Positions 35,401 through 48,712 of a DNA stretch of 64,000 nucleotides are shown piece by piece. Each line of letters opens with the position of its first letter. Within the stretch, counting starts at the first letter, position 1. The stretch lies in the NCBI GenBank assembly GCA_026168455.1, contig CM047431.1:43403466-43467465 (forward strand), in the 5' to 3' direction. Under the pieces are notes generated by a model. It saw only the letters and a program-made list of their open reading frames with translations, was not told where the DNA came from and made no database searches. Source of the stretch: Theocolax elegans. Its lineage: Eukaryota > Arthropoda > Insecta > Hymenoptera > Cerocephalidae. The position numbers were made by a program, and so were the translations under genes.

Positions 35401-36835
35401 TTTCTCCTCGTCGTGGTCGTGGTCGTCGTCCCAAACCGTAACGAGCGGCTAAACTTTTTTGACGAAAAATTAAAAGTTCTGTCCTGGGCGACTCCTAATG
35501 CCTCCTAAAGTAATTACCGAGCTTCTACGAAGGAAAACCAGAGAGAAAGTAGAATAGAGTAGATTGAAAGAGATGGCGCTATCGGTCGAAGGAAAAAGAA
35601 ATCCAAGTGAGAGCAGGTAAAGTGATTAGAGTTGAGGGTTTGTTTAGAACATTTACCGAAGAGGGCAATAAGTCGTTCAATTTTTACGACGACTTGACTT
35701 TTCTTTTTTTTTTTTTGTTTTTTTACCTCGGTACCCTTTTACCTTCTTCCTTAACTCTGTATAATGTGAAATTTAAGTGATTGGCTTCTGCAAAATTTAC
35801 GAGGCTCATCTAGATTCTCATCAATTTTTTGTTAACTTATTAAAACTTATATTTAGTTGTTCATATTAATCGTACAAACTCAAGTACAACATTTGTTTAT
35901 CATAATAATTTGAGAGCGATTTATATTTTTATTTTTTTTAAATAAATCATTCTATCAGAATTCAATTTGTAACCTAAATGTTTATTGCTAAGAGTAAACA
36001 AAATGTATAGTAGCAAACTCAAATAACGAGGGAAACTTTAAATTTATGCAATGTCCTTTGAGTTTTTTAAGAACATGTAAATTCAGATAGTTTTAACCGT
36101 ATAAAAGAGGTCAAGATTTAAAATGGAAATTACACTTTTTAAATCAGTCAGCCTTACGAAAATTCTCGTTGAAGATAAAATTTTACCGATTGTTGACTAA
36201 ATATTGTAAAATTTAAATCGTGCGAATCAATATTTCAAAAATCATTTTACATTGCTCTATCGAGCGAAGGAGTTCTAGTATTACAAGCGCAGTGTAACAA
36301 GACATTTGACCCAAACTTAAATAAAATTCTTTCTCAAGGCCGCGTTTAAATTTTTTAATGTAAAAAATCAGCATTTTTTCTTAAAGAAATGCTATAGGAA
36401 AATTTCACATTTTACCATGCGGACAAAAAATATTTTTAGCAAATGAATACTCGTTACTTTCCAACAAAATACATATCAAGCATTATTTAATTTACATTTG
36501 TTTGTTCGACTACCTACGGGGCAAACACGATAATCGATTATTATAAAAAAAGGAAAATTTTAACGAGAGTTAGACAGATTAGAAGAATTTGCATGAAGGA
36601 AAGTAAGGTAAAAAAAAAAGAATATAGTCGAGCTCGTGAACCGAGGCGGAAAAAGGATGAAAAAAAAAAGAAGAAGGAAGAATATCGCAGGACGTAAAAG
36701 ACTTTTGATGTTGGGGCGCAATCTGGGGACTTCTAGGGTAAGCGCGAGAGCAAGATAGAAAACAGCGGAAGAGCGGCTGAGTGCGTCGGGAGCAAGAGCG
36801 GGAGAAATTTGCAAGCCAGATTGAAATTTTGAATT
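32425..36835. other. Spacer with one CpG-rich patch
   Basis: A CpG-rich patch at about 32,880-33,300 is open in one frame (32975-33211) but is Arg/Glu/Lys-rich from a purine tract. (TA)n lies at about 34068-34086 and a T-run at 35702-35717. Frames near 34,175-35,294 overlap on both strands without a recognisable domain. A purine-rich stretch lies at 36,590-36,690. Confidence 0.45.
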
Positions 36836-36839
36836 TTAA

Positions 36840-37200
36840 ATTCCGCGCGCTCGGGACTTAAAAAGTTGTAAGAGACGGCAACAGTTGAGATATATGCATT
36901 CTAGAAGGGAAGAAGAGAGAGTAGGAAAAAGAAGAGAGGGGCTCGCTAATTGCCAGGATAATTTTGCGACTCGCGAAATGAGCTTGTTACGAGCGACCTG
37001 CGAGATATTCCGTGGCTGTCGCCCTGCTCTTTAAGATAACCCGACAATTCTTTCTCCCTCTTTTCTCATATTTTCGTCGGGCGCTCTTCAATTTTCGCGG
37101 CCTCGATGCAATTTTGTTCTACGACGGCAAGTTAATCCTCCCTCCCCTTCCTCTTATAATTAATCGTGGACCAAGGACGACTCGACGTTAACTTCATTTT
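36840..37200. promoter_or_regulatory. Candidate regulatory block
   Basis: Complex sequence including GCTCGCTAATTGCCAGGATA near 36941 (homeodomain TAATTG) and a non-repetitive GC-rich run at 36,980-37,050. No coding frame. Confidence 0.25.
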
Positions 37201-37204
37201 CCAA

Positions 37205-38233
37205 ATTTTACAAGATTAGTCGTCTAAGCTCGTTATATTTTAAGCGATTCGGTTGCACCCATTTACTTTCAATAATTAATAATTATGGCTTTTAAAATGC
37301 TTAAAAACATATTCAAATAGACAAACATTTTAATCGTTAATATTGTAGAAATGTTGAGTTATTCAATACAAGAATGCCCGAATGGTAATAAGAGGAGAGT
37401 CAAATAAAGCGTAGAGAATTAGAATTATTTGAATTTCACAATGGACGTAAAATAAGGTGACGAGATGTCCCCTTGTATTTAACTAAGAATTAGAATATAT
37501 TATTAGATTTAGGAACAGAAAAAATACAGCATACCTCTTTAAACAAAGACTAACGTAAACGTTGGATACGCATATAACTACCGTTTATAATGAAAAAACT
37601 GTTAATTGTAGGAATTTACCAAGTACACATTCTTAACTGATCGGTTTATCAAAGTAATATAGTGTCATACTCTGACAGATGTTTTTAAAAGTTATTTAAA
37701 TTATGTTAAAGGCGTAAAAATGTTCAGACTTAGAACCAGCTTATAAGACACATTGCTTAAAAACCAATTAGTAACGATACTAGAAATAAATGTGGATAAC
37801 CCAATTAATATTCGGGAGATATTTTGAATCTAGAAAGTTGTAGTTGTATGTTTCAATAATAATCTGGTTTATCCTTGTGGAATATGGTTTGTTTTTAAGT
37901 AGATTCCCTCGACACCGAAATGATGTCCAATATTAAAAAGCTGAAATCTCGTGGATTCGCTAACAAAGTTTAAAATTGCGTCAATATGAAACTTCTTTTA
38001 CGCTATGTACAATTATGCTAATAAGTTTTTAGTTCGATAATTTTGTTGGCTCTGGGCTCGAAGATAAAATAATATTCTACCAAGTCTATTTTCTGACCTT
38101 CTCCACCGAGTTCGGATATAATTAACTTTCTTCGCAATTCGAATACTTGGTTTATTTTCCTGTCGCCTCACTGTTTATCTGCATTTCTATCTGTTCATCT
38201 GCCCAACTCTTGCTGTTTTATTTTTTTCTCCAC

Positions 38234-38271
<38 letters not shown>

Positions 38272-40540
38272 AAGTTTTATTAGCTTTCTTCTCTGTCCTA
38301 GTGAAAAAAAGTTTCGACGTCATATAGCGCTAGCAAATCGTCCAACTTCTCATCTTCAACTTTCGGCTGGTTCATTCGCACTTTCTACATTTTCCAACAA
38401 GAAGCTTTTGATCGTAAAGAAAATGTTCTTCAAAATTTAGAAATATGTGCTTTTGCTTTTAGCGAAAGAAATTCGACGTATACACGGATATAGATACAAC
38501 GAAAGTCATTGCGAGTAGCGAAGAGAAAATAAAACTAAGTACATTGACAATTAGAACAATTTCACTATAAACAGTAACAGTAATGCCGACTTGCGTAAAA
38601 AATATACACAAATATTCGACTTTCATCATATTACTCGCGATCAAGTATTGACTATTTCTAAATACATTTTAATTTCAGAAGATATATTACGTTGTAAATA
38701 CTATTTACCGTCATTTTACTATATATTTCCATGACCATTCGCAAATCATATCAAAGATATGTCATAACTTCAATTTGTAAATTAGGCCATACTTTAAAAT
38801 ACTAAAAAAACGACTTGATTTTAATTACAAATCATTTTAGACTATTATTACTTATCGAGTTATGTACGTCATTTTTTCTAACATCTACACGAGTAAAAAA
38901 TTTACCTTACAGAATTCTCTCTTTAAAAACGTAAAACAAAAAAGTACCGAGTGAGAGAGGGGGGGGGGGTGCAGGGAGGAGATAGAGAAGGTAGTACAGG
39001 ATCTCGGAAACGCGAATGAGTTTGCTTATTCTGGTTCAACCGTAAGTTATTCACGCGCACGCTTTTACCAACCCTTGTTTTCCATTCGCCGCTAATTTCC
39101 ATTTTTATTACAAATTGAATTGCGATTCGAAGCGGGATGACCTCTCGATCTCCCTTACTTTCAAGTATTAAAAAAATGTGTAGACCCCTCTTCCTTTCTC
39201 GTTTCCCCCCTTTTTTTACCTTTATACTTAAGAGTGAAGTAAGAAAAGGTCCGTGACTGGTACTCACCTGAAACAGAGAAAACAATTGCGTATGAACTTG
39301 CGTTTCTCTATATACAAAAAAACGGGAATGATTAAAAGAAACATTAGATATTAAAATATAAAAAAGAGATGTTTGAGACCCTCTCAATGCGCACAAAAAA
39401 TACAAGTTATATATTTTTTATAATTCCTATTTTACATTTAAAGAAAAAAAATTGAATCAAATTATATTATCGTTGATTATTGAAAAATAAACAAATAAAT
39501 AATTCATCGTTGAATCACAATGTAAAATATTAATAAACATTTGATAAATTTAATTATAATTTATTAGCATAATTCAATATGAATTCACATTGATTGTATA
39601 TACATTTTAAGTATTTATGTATAAATATATATATATAAAAGTCAACAAGGTTAATACTTCGTTGGCACAGTTTATATATTGAAACGTATATATATATATA
39701 TATATACATTTTAAAATAATTTAATCTTCCTTGAAAACTAAATACAAAGCACGACTTACACTTAAAAGTGTATACAGTAAATCTTAGACGGCGAGTGTAC
39801 GTAGGTGATATAGATGCAAGTTATAATAAACGGAACGTAAATATAAACAAATAGATAATTTGCAGGATTTTAAATAGATTTTTCGTGAAATTGAAGTTTC
39901 GCGAGTGTTGAAATGCAAATAAAAGCAATATCATAAAAGTATAAAGGTAAAGTTACACCGTTCCCGTATTATTACCGGTCGTTCTCGCATCCGCGACTTG
40001 TTGCGTCGTTGTTGGAACTTGCATTGTTTCTTTCTGTACGTAACTCTGGTTAACTCGGAGTAATCGCCCAGTAACAATTAGTTGGCCAGTGAAAATATTA
40101 GTAAACTATTGCGCGTATATTAAAAGTGTTTTTCTTTTAATCATTCATAGGATCTTAAAGTAGTTATACAATCTATAATTTTTGAAAGCTTCGAGGTGAT
40201 AGGTGCTATAGTTAGTGAGGTGAAATATTTTACAATTTTGAGTCGCACCGATATCTACAAATTTTGAAAACAATTAATTTCATTAATCAATGTGCCAATC
40301 GCTTTGAAACTATTTATAATTGTAATTTATATCATGACAGAGGGCAATATGCTCGTGGTTTTCCGTAAGTTATGGTATAAAATAATTATTTGTGTAAGAA
40401 CAGTACTTCTCAGTCGGTAGATCACTTGGATGGTAATGTAAGAAGTTTGACATATTCTCAACGAACTACAATAACGAAACATACGCGTATTTTAAACGTT
40501 TATACTTTCGTGGGTTGATAATACTATTTTAAATAGTAAA
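37205..40540. other. AT-rich spacer with microsatellites
   Basis: Holds (TC)n at 38237-38267, an 11-base G run at 38959-38969, and TA tracts at about 39630-39637 and 39687-39706. The 160-codon minus frame at 38923-39405 reads through G/C runs and purine tracts and has no recognisable domain. A more complex patch near 39,955-40,030 could be regulatory. Confidence 0.45.
38237..38267. repeat. (TC)n microsatellite
   Basis: About 31 bp of uninterrupted TC dinucleotides. Confidence 0.95.
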
Positions 40541-40541
40541 A

Positions 40542-40544
<3 letters not shown>

Positions 40545-40583
<39 letters not shown>
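40545..40583. repeat. (GA)n microsatellite
   Basis: GA dinucleotides with one GC interruption. A complementary CT tract lies 218 bp downstream (40801-40819), so the two could pair as a hairpin around 40,580-40,800. Confidence 0.9.
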
Positions 40584-40589
40584 AAGCGA

Positions 40590-42765
40590 TGTAAATTAAT
40601 TGAGAGCAATTCGGTAGTTTCCGCAAACTAAAATACTCAGTACAGAGTTATTGAAGCGTTTTGGCGCACGAGTACATCTTGTCTCCATCTCCGGGAGCGA
40701 AATCCGATTCTCCGCCCACTCGAGCCCAATTCGCTTAAATCGAGAGAAAGGGGGTGTTCGGTATGTGCCGGAGGTATCGAGCCAAGCTAGGGCCCACACA
40801 CTCTCTCTCTCTCTCTCTCGGTCTCTCCGTCATAAATGGAGTGTAATTCGGTTGTCAAGTGAACCCGGTGCTACGCGGTGCATTAGGCCTGCGGCTTCCT
40901 CCCGGTTACACCTGCGCGACTAACCTCTAATGTCCTTATCTAGGTCATCTTACGAAATTTTGCTTTTCTGCAAGTCGACCGATCATTTTTACTGTCATAC
41001 CATTATATTTTATCTTTTATAATCGAGCTGTAGATATCCAACAGTTAAAAATTTAATTGTCCTAGTAGTATTTTGTATATAACTTTGGTATTAAAAAACT
41101 TTTCAATTTGCTTTTATGCGAGATTAATAATATTCATATTAACCGACAATTATTAATTAAATCAACTGATAAGCAAAGGAAAACCACTTCCTGTACAAAT
41201 AAAGTAATATATATGTATAAGTTATATAATCCCAATAAGCAATGTTTCCTCTCAAAAGCGTTGTATAAGGTATTACAAATTATTCTAAAAGTATTCGAAA
41301 AGAGATATAATGTAAGTGTGAATGAATACGTATTAAAAAGTGCTCTTTTAAAATGTGCTTAAAATTAAAAAAGATAATTTTATCATTTATTTGTAAAAGA
41401 AACAAGTGTTTACCAATATAAATAAAACTATAAGTTACGATTACTTGTCGTTTTTGACTGATAACACGGTTTGTAATTGGACTATATCCCAGATAATATG
41501 GTTGATTACAAATAAATTTGTTTATATATCTTTTATAGATATTTGTGACTAATATTAAAGCATAAAATTAATTACTACATTTAAATTTTAAATAATAATG
41601 ATTAATTAATATTTATGCCTAAGGTTTCCCAGGGGGCATAACTTAAATATAAGTTTCAATACTTTAGTATTCTTTAGTATTAGAATGATAAGATAGCCGT
41701 GAATGTTAAGACGTGCGGATGCGCTTTACACAATTTAAGCTCGCGTTATTATAAATTTTTATCAAATATAATTTTAAAAAAAGGAATTTAAAACTGAAGT
41801 TATTTAGAGTTGTAAAACGCTAACTCAGCAAAATTGATGAAATTTTGTATTTATGAAAAAGAACAATTGCCTGGTGATAAATGAATTTTGATATATATGA
41901 AGGGTTTTAGAGATCTTATGTAATATTTTTAAAATATTCATTGCTTGTTGGTAATATGACGAAAAAGACATTTTACAAGAGTTCTACAGTGTCCCAGCTT
42001 TTTAATAATTTTTTTCTGCAAGTATTTTTTTGCACTTTAACAGCTTAAAGAACAGATTAAAATCTTCCGATCTAAGAAATCTCGAAAAATATGAGAAAAC
42101 CCTCTGCGTCAACTAGCAAGAATAACCTAGTTTCACTATCTAGTTTATAATATTTACCAATTTTTCATACCTACGAAATAACTGTTGAATGTTTTCGATT
42201 TCTTTTAGGATATATTGTTCATGGTATTACGTTTTATCCATTTCCACGAGACAATTGAAGAACCATTCTGTTTTCTGAACTCCAAAATTGTTTCTATCGT
42301 GTAGAGAGATTTTTATAGAACGGTGATTACGAAAAACCTCGGCTAAATTTAGAGAATTCGAAATTTCGTTACGAAGACTAGAGATTGGAATTTTTGTGCT
42401 TGATTTGGACAATTAAATTTTACTGGACGTCATGTTGAGTCACTCGAGCAAAATTTCAACTCTAGATTCATATGTAGCAATATTGAAATCTCAAGTGTAA
42501 TAACTTTCAGGTACAGAGAAAACAAAAAGGAATATCCATTTGAACTATTGAAATACCTTGAAAATCCGTGCATCCCCATTGTACAACGTAAAATGTAAAA
42601 TTCATTTTTTAATTCTATAGTTAAACAGGAATTATGTTTTCTTTCTAAAAATGAAAAATACTATAGTCTGTCAAATAGTATTTTTAATACATCATAGACG
42701 TACGAATGTGTTTGGCTTGTGAGAAACATCCTTCGAAATGGAAAAAACAAATCGGGAGACTATTC
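40590..42765. other. Spacer, nothing recognised beyond a CpG-rich patch
   Basis: A CpG-containing patch at 40,640-40,920 includes the CT tract at 40801-40819. The rest, to 42,765, is AT-rich. The frames 41108-41362 and 42227-42412 are AT-driven. Confidence 0.45.
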
Positions 42766-42769
42766 ATGA

Positions 42770-43045
42770 CAAAACGCGTCGTTAAGCTCCTCGCTAAGTT
42801 GGCGCGTGCATAATTCACTTTCGTCTACTTTCGCTTGGCTCGCCACCCTATTTCTCAACGTCTCGCGTTACGGTTTTTGACGTGGCTCACGCAACGCGAT
42901 CTCGAGCAAGATTAACGAGGTTCAATCGTCGACAGGAGAGCGCGCGCGCGAAAGAGATTTGTATTTATAAACCGGCCTCTCGGACGGACAGCCTCCTCTT
43001 CCTTCGTAACTCAATATTTTACGCACCACCGAGCATCTTCATATG
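42770..43045. promoter_or_regulatory. Candidate CpG-rich regulatory block
   Basis: Rich in CpG, with ACGCGTC (near 42774) and GCGCGCGCG (near 42941), bounded by AT-rich DNA. The 60-codon frame 42882-43064 is not credible as a gene. Confidence 0.25.
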
Positions 43046-43049
43046 TATG

Positions 43050-44578
43050 AGTATTTATTTATAATGTACCTTAGATGTTATGTATCCCTTGTTTTCGAGT
43101 TTTAATCGATCGAGTCGTTACTCGATAACACTGAAAATTATTCTTTATATATCTCTCTTTTATATAGAGATATATTAACATTATTAAACGTTATACCTTA
43201 TACCTAAATAATCAAATTGTATAGGGATAGTTGAAAATGCTTTGATTAGAAAGTTTTAATTTTTAAATAAAGTAATTTACGAGGATCAATTACGAATAAG
43301 AGTTACGGATACACAAATCAAACTTTAAGGAAACTATCAATTTAAACCAACTCACGAAATGTCCTTGATTGTCTCTCTTAAACTAAGAGGAAGCGCTCTC
43401 TCCAAGTCATAAAACAGAAAAACCTCGCGGATGTCAAAGACATCTGGAAGGGATTTCTTTCCGGAACCAGAAAAACTGAGGAGCTCTAAAAGTTGGCTTG
43501 GTCGATTAGTACCGTTGCAATTCCACACGAAAAAAAGCAAGGAAAAAAGAACTCGCCAAAACTTCTAAAAAATGTACAACAACGCGAGTTTTTAATTTAA
43601 TGATTAACTACTATACTATTAATATTTATTACAAAAAATAAAATGATGAGCTTTAAAGTTTGAGCCAATATCTATAAGAAATTATAAAATAATTTTTAGT
43701 TATTTTCTTTTGGCTTCATATTGAGGAAAAAGAAATCAGAGATTTAATCAAATGTCAAACATTCCCATCGTTATCTTGTCAAATAGATGTAAAAACGTAA
43801 AAAGTTGATCACGGAAGAATAACTTTTTCAGTGGAAGTGTAAGGTTTCATTCCTCGACCGAATTAAAAGAATAAAAAGGAAACCGGCCAATGAAGACGAT
43901 GTGCGCAGAAGAAGGAAAAAATGGGAGGAAGGAACATACAGACGGGGAAAAAAAGAAGAAGAAGAAGAATAGGAAGAAGAAGAAGTAGAAGAAGAAGACG
44001 AAGAAGGAAAAAGAAGCACGAACGATAAATGAGGTTCGAAAGTGGGGTACGTGGCGAGGCGAGGCGACGCGTCGCACGTAACGATATATCTTGGACGGCT
44101 ACGTGACCGGAATCGCGCGGCGGGTTAAAGGCGGATTTGTTACGTATTTTTCGAGAAAGAGAACGAGAGAGACGGAAGGAAAGGCAGGCACCCTTAGGGT
44201 ACGCCCATCCCTCTTTTCTGGGTGCTAACACACACGCGACACCCGTAATTTTCGTCTACGTCTCTTTCCTAAACCCGAGTGGCTTTCAAGGTCAGGTTTG
44301 AGGTTAATGACGTGAAATGTACGCGCCCAGCTGACGACTATTAGTTTTATTCGAGATCTTCAGCCTCGACGTCTCTACTCGTTTAACATGCTTTTGGAGC
44401 GAAAAAAGTACAAGTACTAGGATTGTTGGAAAATTTCCGATAAGACAAAGTAAAATTACTTGCAGCATTGTCTACCGATTGAGCCCATGGAAGGAAGTTC
44501 CGCTGTTTAAGTAGTACACCTACGCGACTAGTCAGCCGAACCGGTAAAAACCTTTTACGCTCACGATTGAATGAGAAG

Positions 44579-44580
<2 letters not shown>
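43050..44580. other. Spacer with GAA tract and small hairpin
   Basis: A 10-bp hairpin (ATATATCTCT and its complement) lies at 43147-43175. A GAAGAA tract at about 43944-44015 accounts for the poly-Ser and poly-Phe open frames on the minus strand. The part at 44,040-44,350 is CpG-rich and may be regulatory. Confidence 0.5.

Positions 44581-44581
<1 letters not shown>

Positions 44582-44631
<50 letters not shown>
44582..44631. repeat. (AG)25 microsatellite
   Basis: The longest uninterrupted dinucleotide tract in the window, about 50 bp of AG. Confidence 0.95.
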
Positions 44632-44635
<4 letters not shown>

Positions 44636-44639
44636 AGAG

Positions 44640-46975
44640 TTGGTAAAATTCAGTAGCAGGGAGAATAATCATATACGCCGAGCTCAGGAATCATAACACG
44701 AGGTCGAGGAAAAGTGCAGCGAAAGCTCTGAAAGGCTTTTCACCGGAAGAATCATACGGAATGCGCATATTCAAGGGCTGCCGCGCATCTATTATTTCAA
44801 AACAAGCATCAGCTCGCGTCGTTTCTGCCACATCCTACCCTCTCTAACCTTTTTGCGAACCCTTTTGTTTTCCTCTACCAATTCGCTGCGCGTGGAAGAT
44901 ATGGAAACAAGAAGAGAAGGGGCATGTGCGTACACCGTCTGACGCGGATCGCTGATTCTACCTCTCCCACTCTCACTCTCTTTCTTCTATTTACTTGGTT
45001 CTCCATTCGGTTTTATCATCTCAATCTTTTTCAATAACGAAGCTGGGAATAATATGAATTATTATTAAATTCCTCGTTCCTTAATTATCATTTTGGTACA
45101 AGCCAGTTTCTCAGAATGTACACAAACATTCTGGGCGGGTCAATTTAGAGAAAGTAATTAAACTAAATGCAAGATAAATGATAAAGCTTAATCAGTTATT
45201 ATTTATTCAGATTATGTAATGATGAAATAGAGATGCTTAACTTTGAGCTGGAAAATCAAGTTACCGAACTCGACTTGAAATCCCACTTCGGTAGTTACAG
45301 TGTCATCAGAGGCTCATATCAAATTCATGACTGCGAACTTTAAATATCGATTTTCCATCCCGAGTCTCGAGCTCTCTACAGCTAAAATGCAGAATTTCAT
45401 TAACCAATTAAATACTTGAATTCCAATGCACCAAAGATGATCAGTAGGCAAAACTCAATACGTTCTATCCCGTTTTCCCTCGTTTCTTTACTACGCACTC
45501 AATATTTACACGATTTTAATCGTAAAAAATTAACGTTCTTTAAGAATACAAAAAGTTCGCGAATATTTCGATCCACAAGCTAAGGTGTCGCTACGTTGTT
45601 TTGTACACTACTCGTTCCAAGCGTGATAAACGTTAACTCAACAAAGAATTTGGCAATCCCTAAATAATGGTGTAAGCAATTAAGGTGTATCGCAAAATCC
45701 CACGTCAGTTTTGGTACGACTAACACGCACGCGCTATGCAAAACTTCCGTTACCTTACTTAGATTAATCCCATCAGGAGCTGTCGGATGTAGTTTTCGGG
45801 TGTAGAAGCGCGTTGAGGCGACAACTCGCCGCCTCCTGACCATTTGCGCGCGAAGCTTTCGTATTAACCTACGTCTCTCTAATAGCACGTTAAACCGGAT
45901 AACTACATTTTACTACCCTATTTTTCTCCGTTTTTCACTATTTACAAACGAGATATATTGACATGTTTTTTTTCGTTATTAATACTTTCCTCATGCTTTT
46001 CTATACATACTACCAAATAATTCACTGACAAACGAATTTAAAGAATGACGTACGAAATTATATCTCGATTACCTATTAAAATTATCGATCGTTAAATAAC
46101 CATCTTGGACATAAATAGCAAGTTACATCGTTCACTCAAATAAAAGTAGAGGCGCAGTAAAGACTGCTATATTTGTTGATTCGCTACGAGACCTCTATAT
46201 ACTTATCTAATTAAATGTCCATCTGGTTCATGCAAACCTTCTGTATCAAATACACTATATTGATTACAATATATCTTTGAAAGGTTGTGACTGAAGAAAG
46301 CATTGTTCCAGTTTTAAAGCAAATTTTTAATTAATTAATTCAGAACTGTAACAGCTATATAAATCAACTTAAATTACTTATTTTCATTCATTTTAGTACC
46401 ACGTTGCTTTCGTTACTAGTATTAACATTAGACAATAATATTTTTATTTCTTCCGTTACTGACTCTGTTTTATCATTCGTATAGGACTTCAACATTACAA
46501 TCACTCGTTTCTTTTGCATCAAATATTTATGAATTCGACTACCGCGCATCGAGTTATTGCTTAAGTAGTGTATGTACATTACCTTCAAGAAGAATTTCAG
46601 TATTTTGTTTATACTAATCTTTTATTTTTATTCGCATGCAAATAATGAGTAAATAAATAGATAAATAAACAAAATTTAAATAATGACAACGTGTTGTGTA
46701 ACGCTACTTCTACATAATTTTAATACCCGTAATAATAATAGCAATCCGCATGTTCACCGCAAGTTTAGAATGTTATTATAATGCAAATAAATATACACGT
46801 ACGCTTTACTTCCCAGTATTTACACTGTCTTTACTTATTTATATAGCGACTGAAGTATTTACTCTGTCTCCATGTTTTAGTGATGAATAAAAAATCAATG
46901 TTCTGTAATCTTTTCAAAGTTTAATGCAAAATGATATTATTATTATTGCTTTAATACTACTACTACTACCACCAC

Positions 46976-47016
<41 letters not shown>

Positions 47017-47420
47017 CAAGAAGCCGAATGTATTTTTATATGCAAACTTTAAAACTTTAATGAAAATTTAAGTAAGTCTATTGCTTTTGAGTGATATTAA
47101 TGTGTGTTAAAAAAATTAAACGGAACGAATTGTGTTCCGTCAACAACACGAGTTAATGACTGTTTTGAGGTTAATAATGAAATAACGTATAATTTATGTA
47201 AATCTTTGCCTCGGAATGACATCGAACAATCATTGTACGTAGTTTTGATAAGCCGAGTTGGTAAATGCTGGAGCGAGGGAGGGACGTAAACAAATGAAAT
47301 ATTAATCATTCGAGAGGAAGAGACAGGGATGGAAAAAAAGGTGTTGGAGTTTGGCAAGTCAGGAGCGGAAGTTTGAGAATCTCCAGACCAGTCGAGGAGG
47401 ATTGGGGGTCTGGGGCCAAG
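44640..47420. other. Spacer, one unexplained open frame
   Basis: The minus frame at 45580-45888 (102 codons, including HPTAPDGINLSKVTEVLHSA) has an even composition, but I recognise no domain. The rest is AT-rich, with (TAC)n at about 46955-46970 running into (TTA)n at 46976-47013. Confidence 0.4.
46976..47013. repeat. (TTA)n microsatellite
   Basis: About 12 TTA units directly following a short TAC/CAC-type repeat. Confidence 0.95.
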
Positions 47421-47767
47421 AGGGGGTGGTGAGGCATGCGGGAACCGGGAAGCGGGAAACGGGCCGGCACGCGCGCAGTACTCTCGGCGTTAAAATCACT
47501 GTAGTATACGAAACTCGTGAGCGATGCTAACCTATGATCCATAGACTCGATCTCAAAACCCTTGTGGCGAGGATGCCCAGCTACACCTCCGGTTTCAGGA
47601 GTCGAGCAGCAGTCAACGGTCTGGTCCACCTGGTCTGGTCTCCAAGTCCTTGGTCAATTAATAATTCCAAACTCCCCCACTAGTGTTCGCACGTCCTTGA
47701 TCGTAGTTGATCAGAAATCGAATAAAAATCCCCACAGTCCGCGGCACAGAGTTCGATGCCGATAAAC

Positions 47768-47914
47768 AAAGGTAGGAAGGTAGGAAGGAAAAAAGGAAAG
47801 ACGAAAAAAAGGAAGGAAGGAAGGATGGAAGGAAAGAAGGAAGGAAAGTAAGAAGAAATTTACGAACGAACGAACGAACGAACGAACGAACGGACGGACG
47901 GACGAACGAACGAT
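47768..47914. repeat. GGAA tract followed by (ACGA)n tetranucleotide repeat
   Basis: GGAA/GGTA units run to about 47848. Then (ACGA)n with an internal (ACGG)n variant lies at 47862-47910. The Phe/Leu/Ser- and Arg/Ser/Phe-rich frames across it are repeat translations. Confidence 0.9.
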
Positions 47915-48248
47915 CGAGTGAACCAAGGTGTAAGGTAAGCCGAAGGTCGAGAGTGATCACCGATTCGAGGTTAGAGGTTACCGGTCACCTGCTTACGAGT
48001 GGACACGGAGGAGCGACGACGACGCACGCGACGTGGCCTGCGAGTCGGATCGAGCTGACTGGCTGGCGCAACGGGTATCTCTGGCCCGGCTCGCTCGCGA
48101 GAGAGGGTTGGCGGATACACCACGGGAGGAGGGCGCACACCCTCCTCGAGCTGGAGGTGGCGCTGCCGATGGAGGGGGGAGGGAGATACCCACCGCGGCT
48201 GGCGGGGAGCGCCGCTGCGCCAGAGCTCGTCGGAGGGGGAGGTGCGAG

Positions 48249-48279
48249 GGAGAGAGAGAGAGAGAGATAGAGAGAGAGC
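48249..48279. repeat. (GA)n microsatellite
   Basis: GA dinucleotides with one TA interruption, inside the promoter-like block. Confidence 0.9.
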
Positions 48280-48316
48280 CAAGGGCCGTTGAGCGCCGAT
48301 GTAGCAACAGGCTGAT

Positions 48317-48392
48317 GCGGCGGCGGCGGCAACAGCGGCGACGGCGGCGGCGTAGTCGGTGGCGGTGGCGGCGGCGGCGGCGGCGGCGGCGG
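48317..48392. repeat. CGG-repeat tract
   Basis: Interrupted CGG trinucleotides, ending in about 8 uninterrupted units (48369-48392). It reads as poly-Arg or poly-Gly on one strand and poly-Pro or poly-Ala on the other. Such tracts are common in 5' untranslated regions and can form stable structures. Confidence 0.9.
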
Positions 48393-48439
48393 CTCCCTCC
48401 GCAGTGCTGTATCCATTAGCCTCTGGAATGGCGCGGGGA

Positions 48440-48463
48440 TGACGTCACGCGGACGTGACGTAG
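48440..48463. promoter_or_regulatory. cAMP-response element pair
   Basis: TGACGTCA at 48440-48447 is the palindromic CREB/ATF consensus. TGACGTAG at 48456-48463 is a half-site 16 bp away. Function is inferred from the motif. Confidence 0.5.
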
Positions 48464-48503
48464 GCGTGGTCACGGATGCGCACTAACACCTCGGCTGTCA
48501 CCC

Positions 48504-48517
48504 GTTGTCATAGTGAC
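48504..48517. promoter_or_regulatory. RFX X-box motif
   Basis: GTTGTCATAGTGAC fits RYYNYY-N2-RRNRAC, the established RFX-family X-box, at every defined position. RFX sites near start points mark ciliary and sensory-neuron genes in insects; that link is an inference here. Confidence 0.45.
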
Positions 48518-48668
48518 TGCGCGCGCGGGCTCCTCTCTCTCGTTCTACCCGGCACCGGGCATCCTGGCTGTTGCTACCGCCGTCGACGTCGACGTTGCCC
48601 CACGCTCTCTCTCTCTCTCTATCCCTCTGACAAAGCGGGGCGAGGACGTCTCTCCCTCCTACCCGATC

Positions 48669-48712
48669 ATCCCTCCATCCCTCCATCCCTCCATCCCTCC
48701 CTCTATCCCTCC
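48669..48712. repeat. CCATCCCT tandem repeat
   Basis: About five 8-bp units, the last two varied, at the edge of the CpG-rich block. Confidence 0.85.

Noticed and set aside
38923..39405. 160-codon minus-strand frame
   Set aside because: Reads through a G run and purine tracts; no recognisable domain or conserved motif.
47985..48473. 162-codon minus-strand Pro-rich protein
   Set aside because: Overlaps other open frames on both strands, is built from CGG, GA and purine tracts, and has no domain. GC-rich DNA alone explains it.
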